Positions 1 through 6,998 of a stretch of DNA of 14,019 bases are shown here, in pieces (the stretch's first letter is position 1; every line of letters begins with the position of its first letter). Origin of the DNA: Gammaproteobacteria bacterium (GTDB taxonomy: Bacteria > Pseudomonadota > Gammaproteobacteria > Steroidobacterales > Steroidobacteraceae). The position numbers were made by a program, and so were the translations under genes. The notes below the pieces were generated by a model, which worked only from the letters and a program-made list of their open reading frames with translations, was not told the origin of the DNA and ran no database searches. The stretch covers positions 1 to 14,019 of the forward strand of contig JAURMS010000016.1 of assembly GCA_030830595.1 (NCBI GenBank). The letters are read 5' to 3'.

Positions 1-1323
1 ATCCCCTTTATCTCCGGCAAGCACATCTTCCAGGACAGCCTGTTTGTGGGGCAGAACGTGACTTCCGGAGCCGCCCCGGCCGGTGGTACGGGTCCCAAGC
101 TCACCATTGCCGCTGGCAACACCCTGGTGTTCCAGGATGCCGCCGACTACATGCTGATCAACCGTGGCTCGCAGATCCTGGCCGACGGCTCGCCGACCGC
201 ACCGATCACGCTCACTTCCTTCACTGATGCGATCTCCGGCACCGCGGGTGCTAACGATGTGCAACAGTGGGGTGGCCTGGTGATCAACGGCAACGGCATC
301 ACCAACAACTGCAGCGACGCCGAGCGGGCCAATAACCAGTGCCACGTGGTCTCCGAGGGGCAGCCCTCCAACTACGGCGGCAGCGACAATGCCGACAACT
401 CTGGCGTGCTGCGCTACGTGATCGTCAAGCACAGCGGCTTCGAAGTGGCGCCCGGCGACGAGTTGAACGGCATCACCTTCAATGCCGTGGGCTCCGGGAC
501 CACCGTTGAGAACCTCCAGGTCTACAGCACCTACTACGACGGACTCGAGTTCTTCGGCGGCGCGGTCGACGTCAACAACGTGGTGGTCCTGTATGCACGT
601 GACGACTCCCTCGACTATTCCGACGGTTACGTCGGTACCATCGAGAACGCCCTGATCATTCACTGGCAGACGGACGGCAACGGCTGCGTGGAAGGGGACA
701 ATGTCGGGTCCGGTCGCACCGCTGCAGGCGTGTCCGACACGCTGGCTCCGGTCTCCGAGCCGACCATCCGCAACATGACCTGCATCCTGTCCAACAACGA
801 TGCCGGGACCCACGGTGATTCCGAGGGGCTGAACATCCGTCAGGGTGGCCGCCTGGTGCTGGAAGACAGCATCATCTATGGCGGCTACGGCAACCTGGTC
901 AATGGCAGGACCTCCAACGAGTGCTACGACGTATCTGGCACGGGCTCACTGGCTGCCGCCGTCGCTGGCACGGCCTTCGCGGTGGTCAACACGGTCAACG
1001 CCTGTGAAGAGCTGCTGAAGATGACCCTGCCTAACGGCGACGCGGCCACCGAGTGGTGGTTCGGTGCCAACCCCAGCACCAGCGGGGCCAACTACAGCTT
1101 CAACACCGGTAACTTCGCGATCGCCGATTCCGACAACGCCAACGTGTCGGTCCTTGTTCCGGGGGGCTATGCCACGGCCAGCAATATCGTCGACGACTCG
1201 GGTGTGACGCTGCGCTCGGGCGCCGGGATCGGCGCGGTGCAGCAGGGCAATGACTGGACCTCGCCCTGGGCCTTCGGCCTGCGCTCGGCCAACGCCGATC
1301 AGCCCCTTTGGTTCGCACCCTGA
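1..1323 (+). CDS. Secreted beta-helix-like protein paired with a TonB receptor (5' truncated)
   Basis: The reading frame is open from the first base, so the start and any signal peptide lie upstream; the GTG at 46 is probably internal. About 440 residues are visible. They are rich in Asn, Gly, Asp, Thr and Val, with short alternating strands typical of a right-handed parallel beta-helix. Motifs include WGGLVINGNG, DNSGVLRYVIVKHSGFEVAPG, DGLEFFGGAVDV and DDSLDYSDGY. Six Cys codons (310, 340, 685, 781, 922, 1003) fit a protein that folds outside the cytoplasm with disulfides. From memory, this family recurs in Gram-negative genomes as uncharacterised lipoproteins or exported proteins, often near TonB receptors, and some entries carry misleading names. 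No catalytic motif is recognised. The receptor gene starts 84 bases downstream on the same strand, which suggests an operon and a role as cell-surface or periplasmic partner. Family is fairly sure; function is unknown. Confidence 0.8.
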   Translation: MPFISGKHIFQDSLFVGQNVTSGAAPAGGTGPKLTIAAGNTLVFQDAADYMLINRGSQILADGSPTAPITLTSFTDAISGTAGANDVQQWGGLVINGNGITNNCSDAERANNQCHVVSEGQPSNYGGSDNADNSGVLRYVIVKHSGFEVAPGDELNGITFNAVGSGTTVENLQVYSTYYDGLEFFGGAVDVNNVVVLYARDDSLDYSDGYVGTIENALIIHWQTDGNGCVEGDNVGSGRTAAGVSDTLAPVSEPTIRNMTCILSNNDAGTHGDSEGLNIRQGGRLVLEDSIIYGGYGNLVNGRTSNECYDVSGTGSLAAAVAGTAFAVVNTVNACEELLKMTLPNGDAATEWWFGANPSTSGANYSFNTGNFAIADSDNANVSVLVPGGYATASNIVDDSGVTLRSGAGIGAVQQGNDWTSPWAFGLRSANADQPLWFAP

Positions 1324-1332
1324 GGCTGGACT

Positions 1333-1348
1333 CCTGAGGGGCTGGCGC
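1333..1348 (+). repeat. 16-nt inverted repeat, left arm
   Basis: CCTGAGGGGCTGGCGC is the exact reverse complement of bases 4164-4179. The two arms bracket the TonB receptor gene about 2.8 kb apart, and each contributes one side of a local hairpin. Confidence 0.6.
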
Positions 1349-1370
1349 GGTGATTTCGTCACTGCGCCAG
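1342..1370 (+). promoter_or_regulatory. Intercistronic hairpin before the TonB receptor
   Basis: The outer stem CTGGCGC (1342-1348) pairs with GCGCCAG (1364-1370). It continues through one G-T wobble and GTGA/TCAC to a TTTCG loop (1354-1358), giving 12 pairs. No T-tract follows, so it is not a classic intrinsic terminator. It sits between the beta-helix gene and the receptor gene and could partially terminate, or stabilise the upstream mRNA end. A hairpin with the same outer stem follows the receptor gene. Confidence 0.55.
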
Positions 1371-1407
1371 AGCCCACCTGGCCCCTTCGCGTTTCTTCGA
1401 GGTTCAA

Positions 1408-4137
1408 ATGATCAGGAAGCCGCTCGTCAATGCAATCCGCCTCGCCTTGTGCGGCCTGGCCGTCCAGGGGGCCTACACTGCCCCGGCCGTCGCCCAAGAC
1501 CAGCCCGTCTTAGAGGCGGGTGCAGCGTCCACCCAGCTGGAGGAGATCGTGGTAGTCGGCCGGCAGCGATCGGTGGCCACCGATGTCCTGCAGGAGCGCA
1601 TCGAAGCCGAGGTCGTGGCCGATATCGTCAGCAGCGAGCAGATCAGCCGGGTCGGGGACAGCACCGTCTCGCTGGCCCTGAGGCGCCTCCCGGGCGTGAC
1701 CCTGGTCGGCGATCAGTATGTGTACATTCGTGGCCTGGGCGAGCGCTATTCCAGCACCACCCTGAACGGCGCCTACGTGCCTTCGCCGGACTTGACCCGC
1801 AACGTCATCCCGCTGGACCTGTTCCCGGCCGAAATCGTAGAGACCATTTCAATCCAGAAGGGTTACACGCCGGATCGTCCTGCGGCCTTCGGTGGCGGCA
1901 ACGTCGACGTCCGGACCCGCGGCATACCCGACGGACTGGTCTTCAACCTGCAGGTCGGCTCTGGCTGGAACTCGGAAAGTTCCAACGACGGATTGACCTA
2001 TCGTGGCGGTGACGACGACACCCTGGGCACCGATGACGGCACCCGCGCGCTGCCTGCCGAGCTATTGGGCGCTATCGGTGACTACCAGGGCAGCATCAGT
2101 CCCGCGTCGATCTATCAGGCCCTGCTGAGGGACGGAGAGTTCCACAGTTTCGCCGAGGCCGAGCTCATCAATCGCCAGTTGGCCACCAGCCTTTACCGGG
2201 ACCTGGACCTGCAGGGCAAGAGCATGTCCCCGGATACGTCCGTGGAGCTGTCCGCCGGCAACAGCTGGTATTTCGGCAGCGACGAGCAGTGGCGATTCGG
2301 GGTGCTGGCACTCGGTGACTACAAGAACCAGTGGCGCAACCGCCAGCGGATCGTGCGCGGCGTGCTTGAACCGGAGCTGAATACCTTCGTCGCCCAGCGG
2401 ACCACCAATCAGGTCGTGTTGACCGGGTCCATGGGAGTAGGGCTGGAGTGGGCGGACGAGCACAAGCTCGAGGCAACTGCCATCTACCTGCGCAACACCG
2501 AGGATGAGGCCTCGCTCAGCATCGGCAACAACTTCAATTTCCAGGCTGCAGCCGGCCAGCAGTTGCGCAACTACCGGATCCGCTTCGAGGAACGCGACCT
2601 TGAGATCCTGCAGGTCGGGGGCTCGCACCGTCTCGGCACCCAGACTCTCGGCGTGCTCGACTCGCTGGCCCTCGGCGGGCTCGGTTTCCTGGAGGACTTG
2701 CGCTTCGATTGGTATTACTCCGATGCCACGGCTCGAACCGATCTGCCCACCGAGGTGCAGTTCTCGGCTGTCGATTCGATTGATCCGGCCAGCGGGGCCT
2801 TGCTGGCCACGTCCATCAGGCCCTCGCTCAGCGCGGCAGACTATCGGTTCACGGACCTCGAGGACCAGGCCGAGAGCTACGGTTCGGCGCTCACCCTGCC
2901 CGTTAAGGGAGAGAGTTACACCCTCGAATTGTCGGGGGGCTATGACTATTACCAGAAGGCCCGCAGCTACCTGCAGACGCAGTTCGGCCTGGGTACCACC
3001 ATCAATGGCAGCGCCCTCTCGGGCACTCCTGGTGCTGTGTTCACCGACGTTAACATCCTGGATCCTGACAACGGCTTTCAACTCACCATCGGTGGCATCG
3101 GTACCGAAAGCTACCTCGCGGCAGAGGCGATTACAGCCGGCTGGGGCAAGGTAGACTTCCTCTGGGACGACACCTGGCGAATCACCGCCGGGGCTCGCTG
3201 GGAGGATTTCGAGCGGATTTCGGTCCCCATCGACCAGTATCAGTTTGATCCGGCCATCGGTAAGGTCCTGGTGCCGCCCGGTGGATTGGAGAGCCTGGCG
3301 ACTGCCGAGGACGATTTTTATCCGGCCGTGGCGCTCACCTGGATCAAGCCGGACTTCTGGGCCGAGGAATTCCAGCTGCGCTTCGGCTGGAGCGAGACGG
3401 TGGCCCGTCCGGACCTGAGGGAAATCTCGGGGTCGACCTACATCGATCCGCTGACCGAGGCCCGCGTGCGGGGCAATCCCTCCCTGGTAAACGCTGACAT
3501 CAGCAACTTCGACCTGCGCGGGGAGTGGTATTTCGGTAACGGCAACAACCTGACGGTGTCGCTGTTCTACAAGGACATCACCAATCCGATTGAGTCGGTC
3601 GAGGCCTCTGGATCGGACGACAACGTCTCGCTGACCTTCATCAACGCCGATTCGGCAGAGGTGTACGGCCTTGAGTTCGAGGGCCTGATGGACCTCGGCT
3701 TCCTCAGCGGCAATGGTTGGAGCGAGGGTTTCTTCCTCTCCGGCAACCTGACACTCAGTGATTCCGAGATCGTCATCGGCGGCTCGGCGCTGAACCTCAC
3801 CAACAACACCCGGCGGATGACCCAGCACTCCGAGTATGTGGCCAACCTTCAGCTGGGTTACGACTCACCAGGCGGGGCTCACAGCGTTTCTCTGGCCTAC
3901 AGCGTGTATGGGGAGCGGATCTATTTCGCCGGCCGGGACGGCGCCGACGACGCCTACGAGCAGCCCTTCGACTCGCTGGACCTGATCTGGTCGTTCTATC
4001 CGACCGAGCGGTTGAGTCTGAAGTTGCGCCTGCAGAACCTGCTGGATTCCAACATCGAGATCCAGCAGCAGGGCGTGAGCATCCTCGAGCAGAGCGTTGG
4101 CCTGACGGCGAAGCTAGACCTGTCCTGGAAGTTCTGA
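1408..4137 (+). CDS. TonB-dependent outer membrane receptor
   Basis: This 909-residue receptor imports a scarce or bulky ligand across the outer membrane using energy from TonB-ExbB-ExbD. Residues 1-29 form a signal peptide ending in AVA, with cleavage likely before Gln30. A TonB-box-like EEIVVVG lies at 45-51. The plug follows, to about residue 180, with LRRLPGV, YIRGLGERYSSTTLNG and FGGGNVDVRT. The rest is a beta-barrel of alternating aromatic strands ending in a terminal Phe (LDLSWKF), the usual outer-membrane insertion signal. There is no N-terminal carboxypeptidase-like or STN signalling domain, so anti-sigma transduction is unlikely. The ATG at 1408 has GAGG five bases upstream. It probably shares an operon with the upstream beta-helix gene. 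No Fur-type site or substrate gene is visible nearby, so the ligand cannot be named. A 588-codon antisense frame inside it is treated as a GC-rich shadow. Confidence 0.95.
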   Translation: MIRKPLVNAIRLALCGLAVQGAYTAPAVAQDQPVLEAGAASTQLEEIVVVGRQRSVATDVLQERIEAEVVADIVSSEQISRVGDSTVSLALRRLPGVTLVGDQYVYIRGLGERYSSTTLNGAYVPSPDLTRNVIPLDLFPAEIVETISIQKGYTPDRPAAFGGGNVDVRTRGIPDGLVFNLQVGSGWNSESSNDGLTYRGGDDDTLGTDDGTRALPAELLGAIGDYQGSISPASIYQALLRDGEFHSFAEAELINRQLATSLYRDLDLQGKSMSPDTSVELSAGNSWYFGSDEQWRFGVLALGDYKNQWRNRQRIVRGVLEPELNTFVAQRTTNQVVLTGSMGVGLEWADEHKLEATAIYLRNTEDEASLSIGNNFNFQAAAGQQLRNYRIRFEERDLEILQVGGSHRLGTQTLGVLDSLALGGLGFLEDLRFDWYYSDATARTDLPTEVQFSAVDSIDPASGALLATSIRPSLSAADYRFTDLEDQAESYGSALTLPVKGESYTLELSGGYDYYQKARSYLQTQFGLGTTINGSALSGTPGAVFTDVNILDPDNGFQLTIGGIGTESYLAAEAITAGWGKVDFLWDDTWRITAGARWEDFERISVPIDQYQFDPAIGKVLVPPGGLESLATAEDDFYPAVALTWIKPDFWAEEFQLRFGWSETVARPDLREISGSTYIDPLTEARVRGNPSLVNADISNFDLRGEWYFGNGNNLTVSLFYKDITNPIESVEASGSDDNVSLTFINADSAEVYGLEFEGLMDLGFLSGNGWSEGFFLSGNLTLSDSEIVIGGSALNLTNNTRRMTQHSEYVANLQLGYDSPGGAHSVSLAYSVYGERIYFAGRDGADDAYEQPFDSLDLIWSFYPTERLSLKLRLQNLLDSNIEIQQQGVSILEQSVGLTAKLDLSWKF

Positions 4138-4144
4138 GTCGTTG

Positions 4145-4170
4145 CTGGCGCATCCTTCGGGGTGCGCCAG
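4145..4170 (+). terminator. UUCG-capped hairpin after the TonB receptor
   Basis: An 11-bp stem, CTGGCGCATCC with GGGTGCGCCAG (one G-T pair), closes a TTCG loop through a C-G pair, the exceptionally stable cUUCGg form. It begins 7 bases after the receptor stop codon. A C-rich stretch rather than a T-tract follows, so it is either a non-canonical terminator or a 3'-end stabiliser. It shares its outer stem and loop core with the hairpin at 1342-1370. Confidence 0.6.
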
Positions 4171-4179
4171 CCCCTCAGG
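4164..4179 (-). repeat. 16-nt inverted repeat, right arm
   Basis: GCGCCAGCCCCTCAGG is the exact reverse complement of 1333-1348. It overlaps the descending arm of the hairpin after the receptor gene. Confidence 0.6.
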
Positions 4180-4191
4180 GGGCGTACCATG

Positions 4192-4206
4192 GCGGCATCT
4201 TGCCGC
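4192..4206 (+). promoter_or_regulatory. Small leader hairpin next to the slyD-like RBS
   Basis: GCGGCA (4192-4197) and TGCCGC (4201-4206) form a perfect 6-bp stem with a TCT loop. It abuts the GGGAG ribosome binding site (4207-4211), which is five bases before the ATG at 4217. It could influence translation of the isomerase, or be chance in GC-rich DNA. Confidence 0.25.
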
Positions 4207-4216
4207 GGGAGTCCCC

Positions 4217-4699
4217 ATGAAAATCGGTCACCAGAAGGTCGTTTCGATCCATTACACCCTGACCCGTGACGACGGCACCGTGCTGGACTCATCCAGCGGG
4301 GGTGATCCGCTCGCCTATCTTCACGGCCACGGGAACATCATTCCCGGTCTTGAGACGGCCCTGGAGGGCAAGGTGGAGGGCGACACGCTGCAGGTCAGCA
4401 TCGAGCCCGAACAGGGCTATGGGGTGCGGGATGAGCGCCTGGTGCAGGTGGTGCCGCGCAGTGCCTTCAAGGGGGTCGAGAGCATCGAGCCCGGCATGCG
4501 CTTCCAGGCGCAGGGCCCGGAGGGCAGTCGTTCGGTCGTCGTGACCGAGGTCACTACCGACGTGGTCACCATCGATGCCAACCATCCGCTGGCCGGCGTG
4601 ACGCTGCATTTCGACGTCGAGGTCTCAGGCGTCCGCGAGGCCACCGAGGAGGAACTGGCCCACGGACATGTGCATGGCCCGGGCGGTCACCATCACTGA
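4217..4699 (+). CDS. slyD: SlyD-like FKBP-type peptidyl-prolyl cis-trans isomerase
   Basis: This 160-residue cytoplasmic protein is predicted to catalyse prolyl isomerisation and act as a folding chaperone; E. coli SlyD also supplies nickel to hydrogenase. The FKBP half is split by an insert-in-flap chaperone domain at about residues 70-125. Supporting motifs are VLDSS (22-26), HGHGNIIPGLE (36-46), EQGYG (65-69) and the NHPLAG return strand (122-127). The C-terminus is HGHVHGPGGHHH, six His in twelve residues, a reduced form of the long metal-binding tail of E. coli SlyD (196 residues); there is no Cys in the protein. I place the start at ATG 4217, preceded by GGGAG at 4207-4211. An in-frame start at 4142 would run through the hairpin after the receptor gene. 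The last 7 bases overlap the 3' end of the convergent operon. Confidence 0.92.
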   Translation: MKIGHQKVVSIHYTLTRDDGTVLDSSSGGDPLAYLHGHGNIIPGLETALEGKVEGDTLQVSIEPEQGYGVRDERLVQVVPRSAFKGVESIEPGMRFQAQGPEGSRSVVVTEVTTDVVTIDANHPLAGVTLHFDVEVSGVREATEEELAHGHVHGPGGHHH

Positions 4700-5814
4700 T
4701 GCGGGTGTGAGGCTGCGAAGGCCGGCCCATGCTCATCGAGTGAGGGCACGTGCAGGTCTGGTCGAGCGGGTTCTTCCCGGAACTTGATCGGAACCCCGAT
4801 GTGCTCGATCCCTTCGGGGTCCAGCAACAGCATGCCTCGCTCCCTGGCGTGGGGGGCGTCGAAGGCCTCCCGCAGGTTGCGGACCGGGGCAAACCCGATG
4901 TCCTTGCCCCGGAACCAGTCGATCCACTCCTGCTGGGTCCGCTCGGCAAAGCGTGCCTGCAGGAATTCGACCAGCGGTAACTGGTGAGGCCCCGGTCCGC
5001 GCTCGGCGAGCTCGGCAAGTTCAAGGCGACCGAATTCACCGAGCAGGTTGCGAACGAACTTCAGTTCCTGCGCGCCCAGGGCAACGTGCCTTCCGTCCCG
5101 AGTGCGGTAGATGCGGTAGAAGGCAGCGCCGCCCCAGGTCCGCTCGTGCGACGGGATGGGCGCACGCTTTTCAACGAAGACCGGGCCCAGCACGTTGGGT
5201 AGCCAGGCCATGAGCGAGTCCTGCATGGAAATGTCCAGGTAGTCGCCACGGCCAGTCTGTTCCCGCCGAAAAAGGGCCATCAGGATCCCGGACAACGCCA
5301 TCAGCGAGGCGGCCATGTCGGCGGCCGGGACGGAGGGGTTGGCAGGCTCGCCGTCCTGCCCGAGGTTCACGCTGAGTGTGCCCGAGAGTGCCTCCACGGC
5401 GAGGTCATGGGCGGGGAGGTCGCGCTCGGGCCCGGTCTGGCCGAAGGCCGAGATGGAGGCATAGACGATCCGGGGATTGCGCCGCGAGACGGTGTCGTAA
5501 TCGATGCCCAGCCGCTTCATCACGCCCGGACGAAAGGCCTCGACGAACACGTCTGCCTCCTCGCACAAGCTAAGCAGGCGCTCGCGGTCGGCCGGCTCCT
5601 TGAGGTTGAGCACCACGCTCTGCTTGCCGCGGTTGGCGTTGCGGAAGAACGTGGAGTGTCCGCCCTGGCCGAGTCCGATGTGGCGGCCAGGATCGCCCTC
5701 GCCCGGCGGCTCCACCTTGATCACGGTCGCTCCGTGATCCGCCATCATCATGGTCAGGTGGGGCCCTGGCAGGAATACCGAGAGATCGACCACCTTGATG
5801 CCTTCCAGTTTCAT
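4693..5814 (-). CDS. CaiB/BaiF (class III) family protein, alpha-methylacyl-CoA racemase-like
   Basis: This 373-residue protein is last in the - strand CoA operon. The N-terminal Rossmann part has ADHGATVIKVEPPGEGDP and the body has FGQTGP and GRGDYLDISM, all typical of CaiB/BaiF. His136-Asp137 (in LPAHDL), Asp166 (in PAADMAAS) and Glu250 (in GAQELKF) match, in order and spacing, the His126, Asp127, Asp156 and Glu241 active-site set I recall for mycobacterial alpha-methylacyl-CoA racemase. The expected role would therefore be epimerising the 2-methyl centre of an acyl-CoA. A CoA-transferase role, using Asp166 to form an acyl anhydride, remains possible because the two activities share the fold. 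Its ATG overlaps the stop of the upstream family member by 4 bases (ATGA), so translation is probably coupled. Its stop overlaps the slyD-like gene. Family is certain; the racemase assignment is inference. Confidence 0.9.
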   Translation of the reverse strand: MKLEGIKVVDLSVFLPGPHLTMMMADHGATVIKVEPPGEGDPGRHIGLGQGGHSTFFRNANRGKQSVVLNLKEPADRERLLSLCEEADVFVEAFRPGVMKRLGIDYDTVSRRNPRIVYASISAFGQTGPERDLPAHDLAVEALSGTLSVNLGQDGEPANPSVPAADMAASLMALSGILMALFRREQTGRGDYLDISMQDSLMAWLPNVLGPVFVEKRAPIPSHERTWGGAAFYRIYRTRDGRHVALGAQELKFVRNLLGEFGRLELAELAERGPGPHQLPLVEFLQARFAERTQQEWIDWFRGKDIGFAPVRNLREAFDAPHARERGMLLLDPEGIEHIGVPIKFREEPARPDLHVPSLDEHGPAFAASHPHQ

Positions 5815-6998
5815 GTCACGCCCTCCATCCGCAGCCGGGTAATGTCGGCTTCGCTGTAGCCCAGTTCAGAAAGCACGGAGTCCGTATGTTCGCCAAGGGA
5901 CGGGGCGCGACGCTTTGGCAGCCGTTCGCCGTCCAGTCGGATGGGATTGGCGAGCCCCCGGAACCCAGGTTGGTCCGGATGTTCGATGGTCCGCACCATG
6001 CCGATGGCGTGAGCATAGGGGTTATCGAGGGCCTGCGGCAGGGTGAACACCGGCGCGGCCGGCAACAGGTGGCGGAGCTTGCCCAGCCAGGCCTCGGTGG
6101 TGTCCTGGCTGAACACCTCGTCGAGCAGCGCAGTCAGCTCGTCGCGATGCTGCTTGCGGTCAACGATGGTGGTAAAGCGCGGATCCTGGGCCAGGTCTTC
6201 CCGACCAAGGGCGCCGATGAGGTTCAGCCAGAATTTTTCAGTCATGCACATGATGAAGATCCAGCCGTCCCGGGTCTGGAATAGCTGGACGGGCGTGGCA
6301 GAGGGATGGGCACTGCGGGGCAGCCGACTGGTGTGCAGCCCGGTATTCAGGTACCAGGCACCCGGGTAGGTGAGCTGGTGAAGGGCCACGTCGAACAGGC
6401 TGACGTCGATGTCGCGGCCCTGGCCGTTGCGGGCGACGCCGAGCAGCGCCGAGGTGATGGCCAGTGCCGTGGTGATGCCGGTCATGTAATCGACGATGGA
6501 CAGCCCCATGCGCGCCGGCGGCGAGCCCGGTTCGCCGGTGACGTCGAGGAATCCGGCCTCGGCCTGCATCAGGTAGTCGTAACCGGGCCAACCCTCGCGC
6601 TCATTGCCGCGTCCGTAGGCTGACAGGTGCGCACAAACAAGGCGCGGGTTGCAGTCTGCCAGGGCCTGATAGGTCAGTCCGAGCTTGGCCGGCTGGTCGC
6701 CGCGCAGGTTGTTGAGCACGACGTCCGCGGTGGCTGCCAGCCGGCGAAACGCCTCGCGGCCCGACTCCGACTTCAGGTCCAGGCAGACGCTCTTCTTGTT
6801 GAAGTTGAAGGCCTGGAAGAAGTGGCTGTCGTGCTCGCCCAGGAAAGGGCCCATGGCGCGCGTGGCATCCCCCCCCTGAGGTCGGTTTTCTACCTTGATG
6901 ACTTCGGCGCCCAGGTCGGCGAGGAACATCGACCCATACGGTCCGGCCCCGAAGTTCTCGAAGGTCAGGATCCGGTAGCCTTCCAGCGGCAGGTTCAT
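5811..6998 (-). CDS. CaiB/BaiF (class III) family CoA-transferase
   Basis: This 395-residue protein is predicted to move CoA from a donor such as succinyl-CoA onto a carboxylic acid through an aspartyl anhydride. Family signatures are FLADLGAEVIKVENRP (25-40), VCLDLKS (71-77), VLNNLRGDQPAKLGL and HLSAYGR. The nucleophile is probably Asp170 in GLSIVDYMTG, matching Asp169 of formyl-CoA transferase. Where the paralogue next door has His136, this protein has Tyr140 (GYDY, again 30 residues before the Asp), which favours transferase over racemase. It overlaps both neighbours by 4 bases (ATGA), so the three cistrons are probably translationally coupled. A run of eight G on the coding strand (6869-6876) encodes the QGGD segment; the frame continues through it normally. 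The acid substrate is not readable from sequence. Confidence 0.93.
   Translation of the reverse strand: MNLPLEGYRILTFENFGAGPYGSMFLADLGAEVIKVENRPQGGDATRAMGPFLGEHDSHFFQAFNFNKKSVCLDLKSESGREAFRRLAATADVVLNNLRGDQPAKLGLTYQALADCNPRLVCAHLSAYGRGNEREGWPGYDYLMQAEAGFLDVTGEPGSPPARMGLSIVDYMTGITTALAITSALLGVARNGQGRDIDVSLFDVALHQLTYPGAWYLNTGLHTSRLPRSAHPSATPVQLFQTRDGWIFIMCMTEKFWLNLIGALGREDLAQDPRFTTIVDRKQHRDELTALLDEVFSQDTTEAWLGKLRHLLPAAPVFTLPQALDNPYAHAIGMVRTIEHPDQPGFRGLANPIRLDGERLPKRRAPSLGEHTDSVLSELGYSEADITRLRMEGVT

Noticed and set aside
2062..3828. Long (588-codon) open frame antisense to the TonB receptor
   Set aside because: It mirrors the codon pattern of the well-supported receptor gene in GC-rich DNA, has no family motif, and leaves no room for independent signals.
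1333..4179. The 16-nt inverted repeats as ends of a mobile element carrying the receptor gene
   Set aside because: No transposase or target-site duplication is seen, and each arm is explained by its local hairpin.
4142..4216. Upstream in-frame start for the SlyD-like protein at 4142
   Set aside because: The extension would translate the hairpin and repeat after the receptor gene; ATG 4217 with GGGAG gives the canonical family N-terminus.
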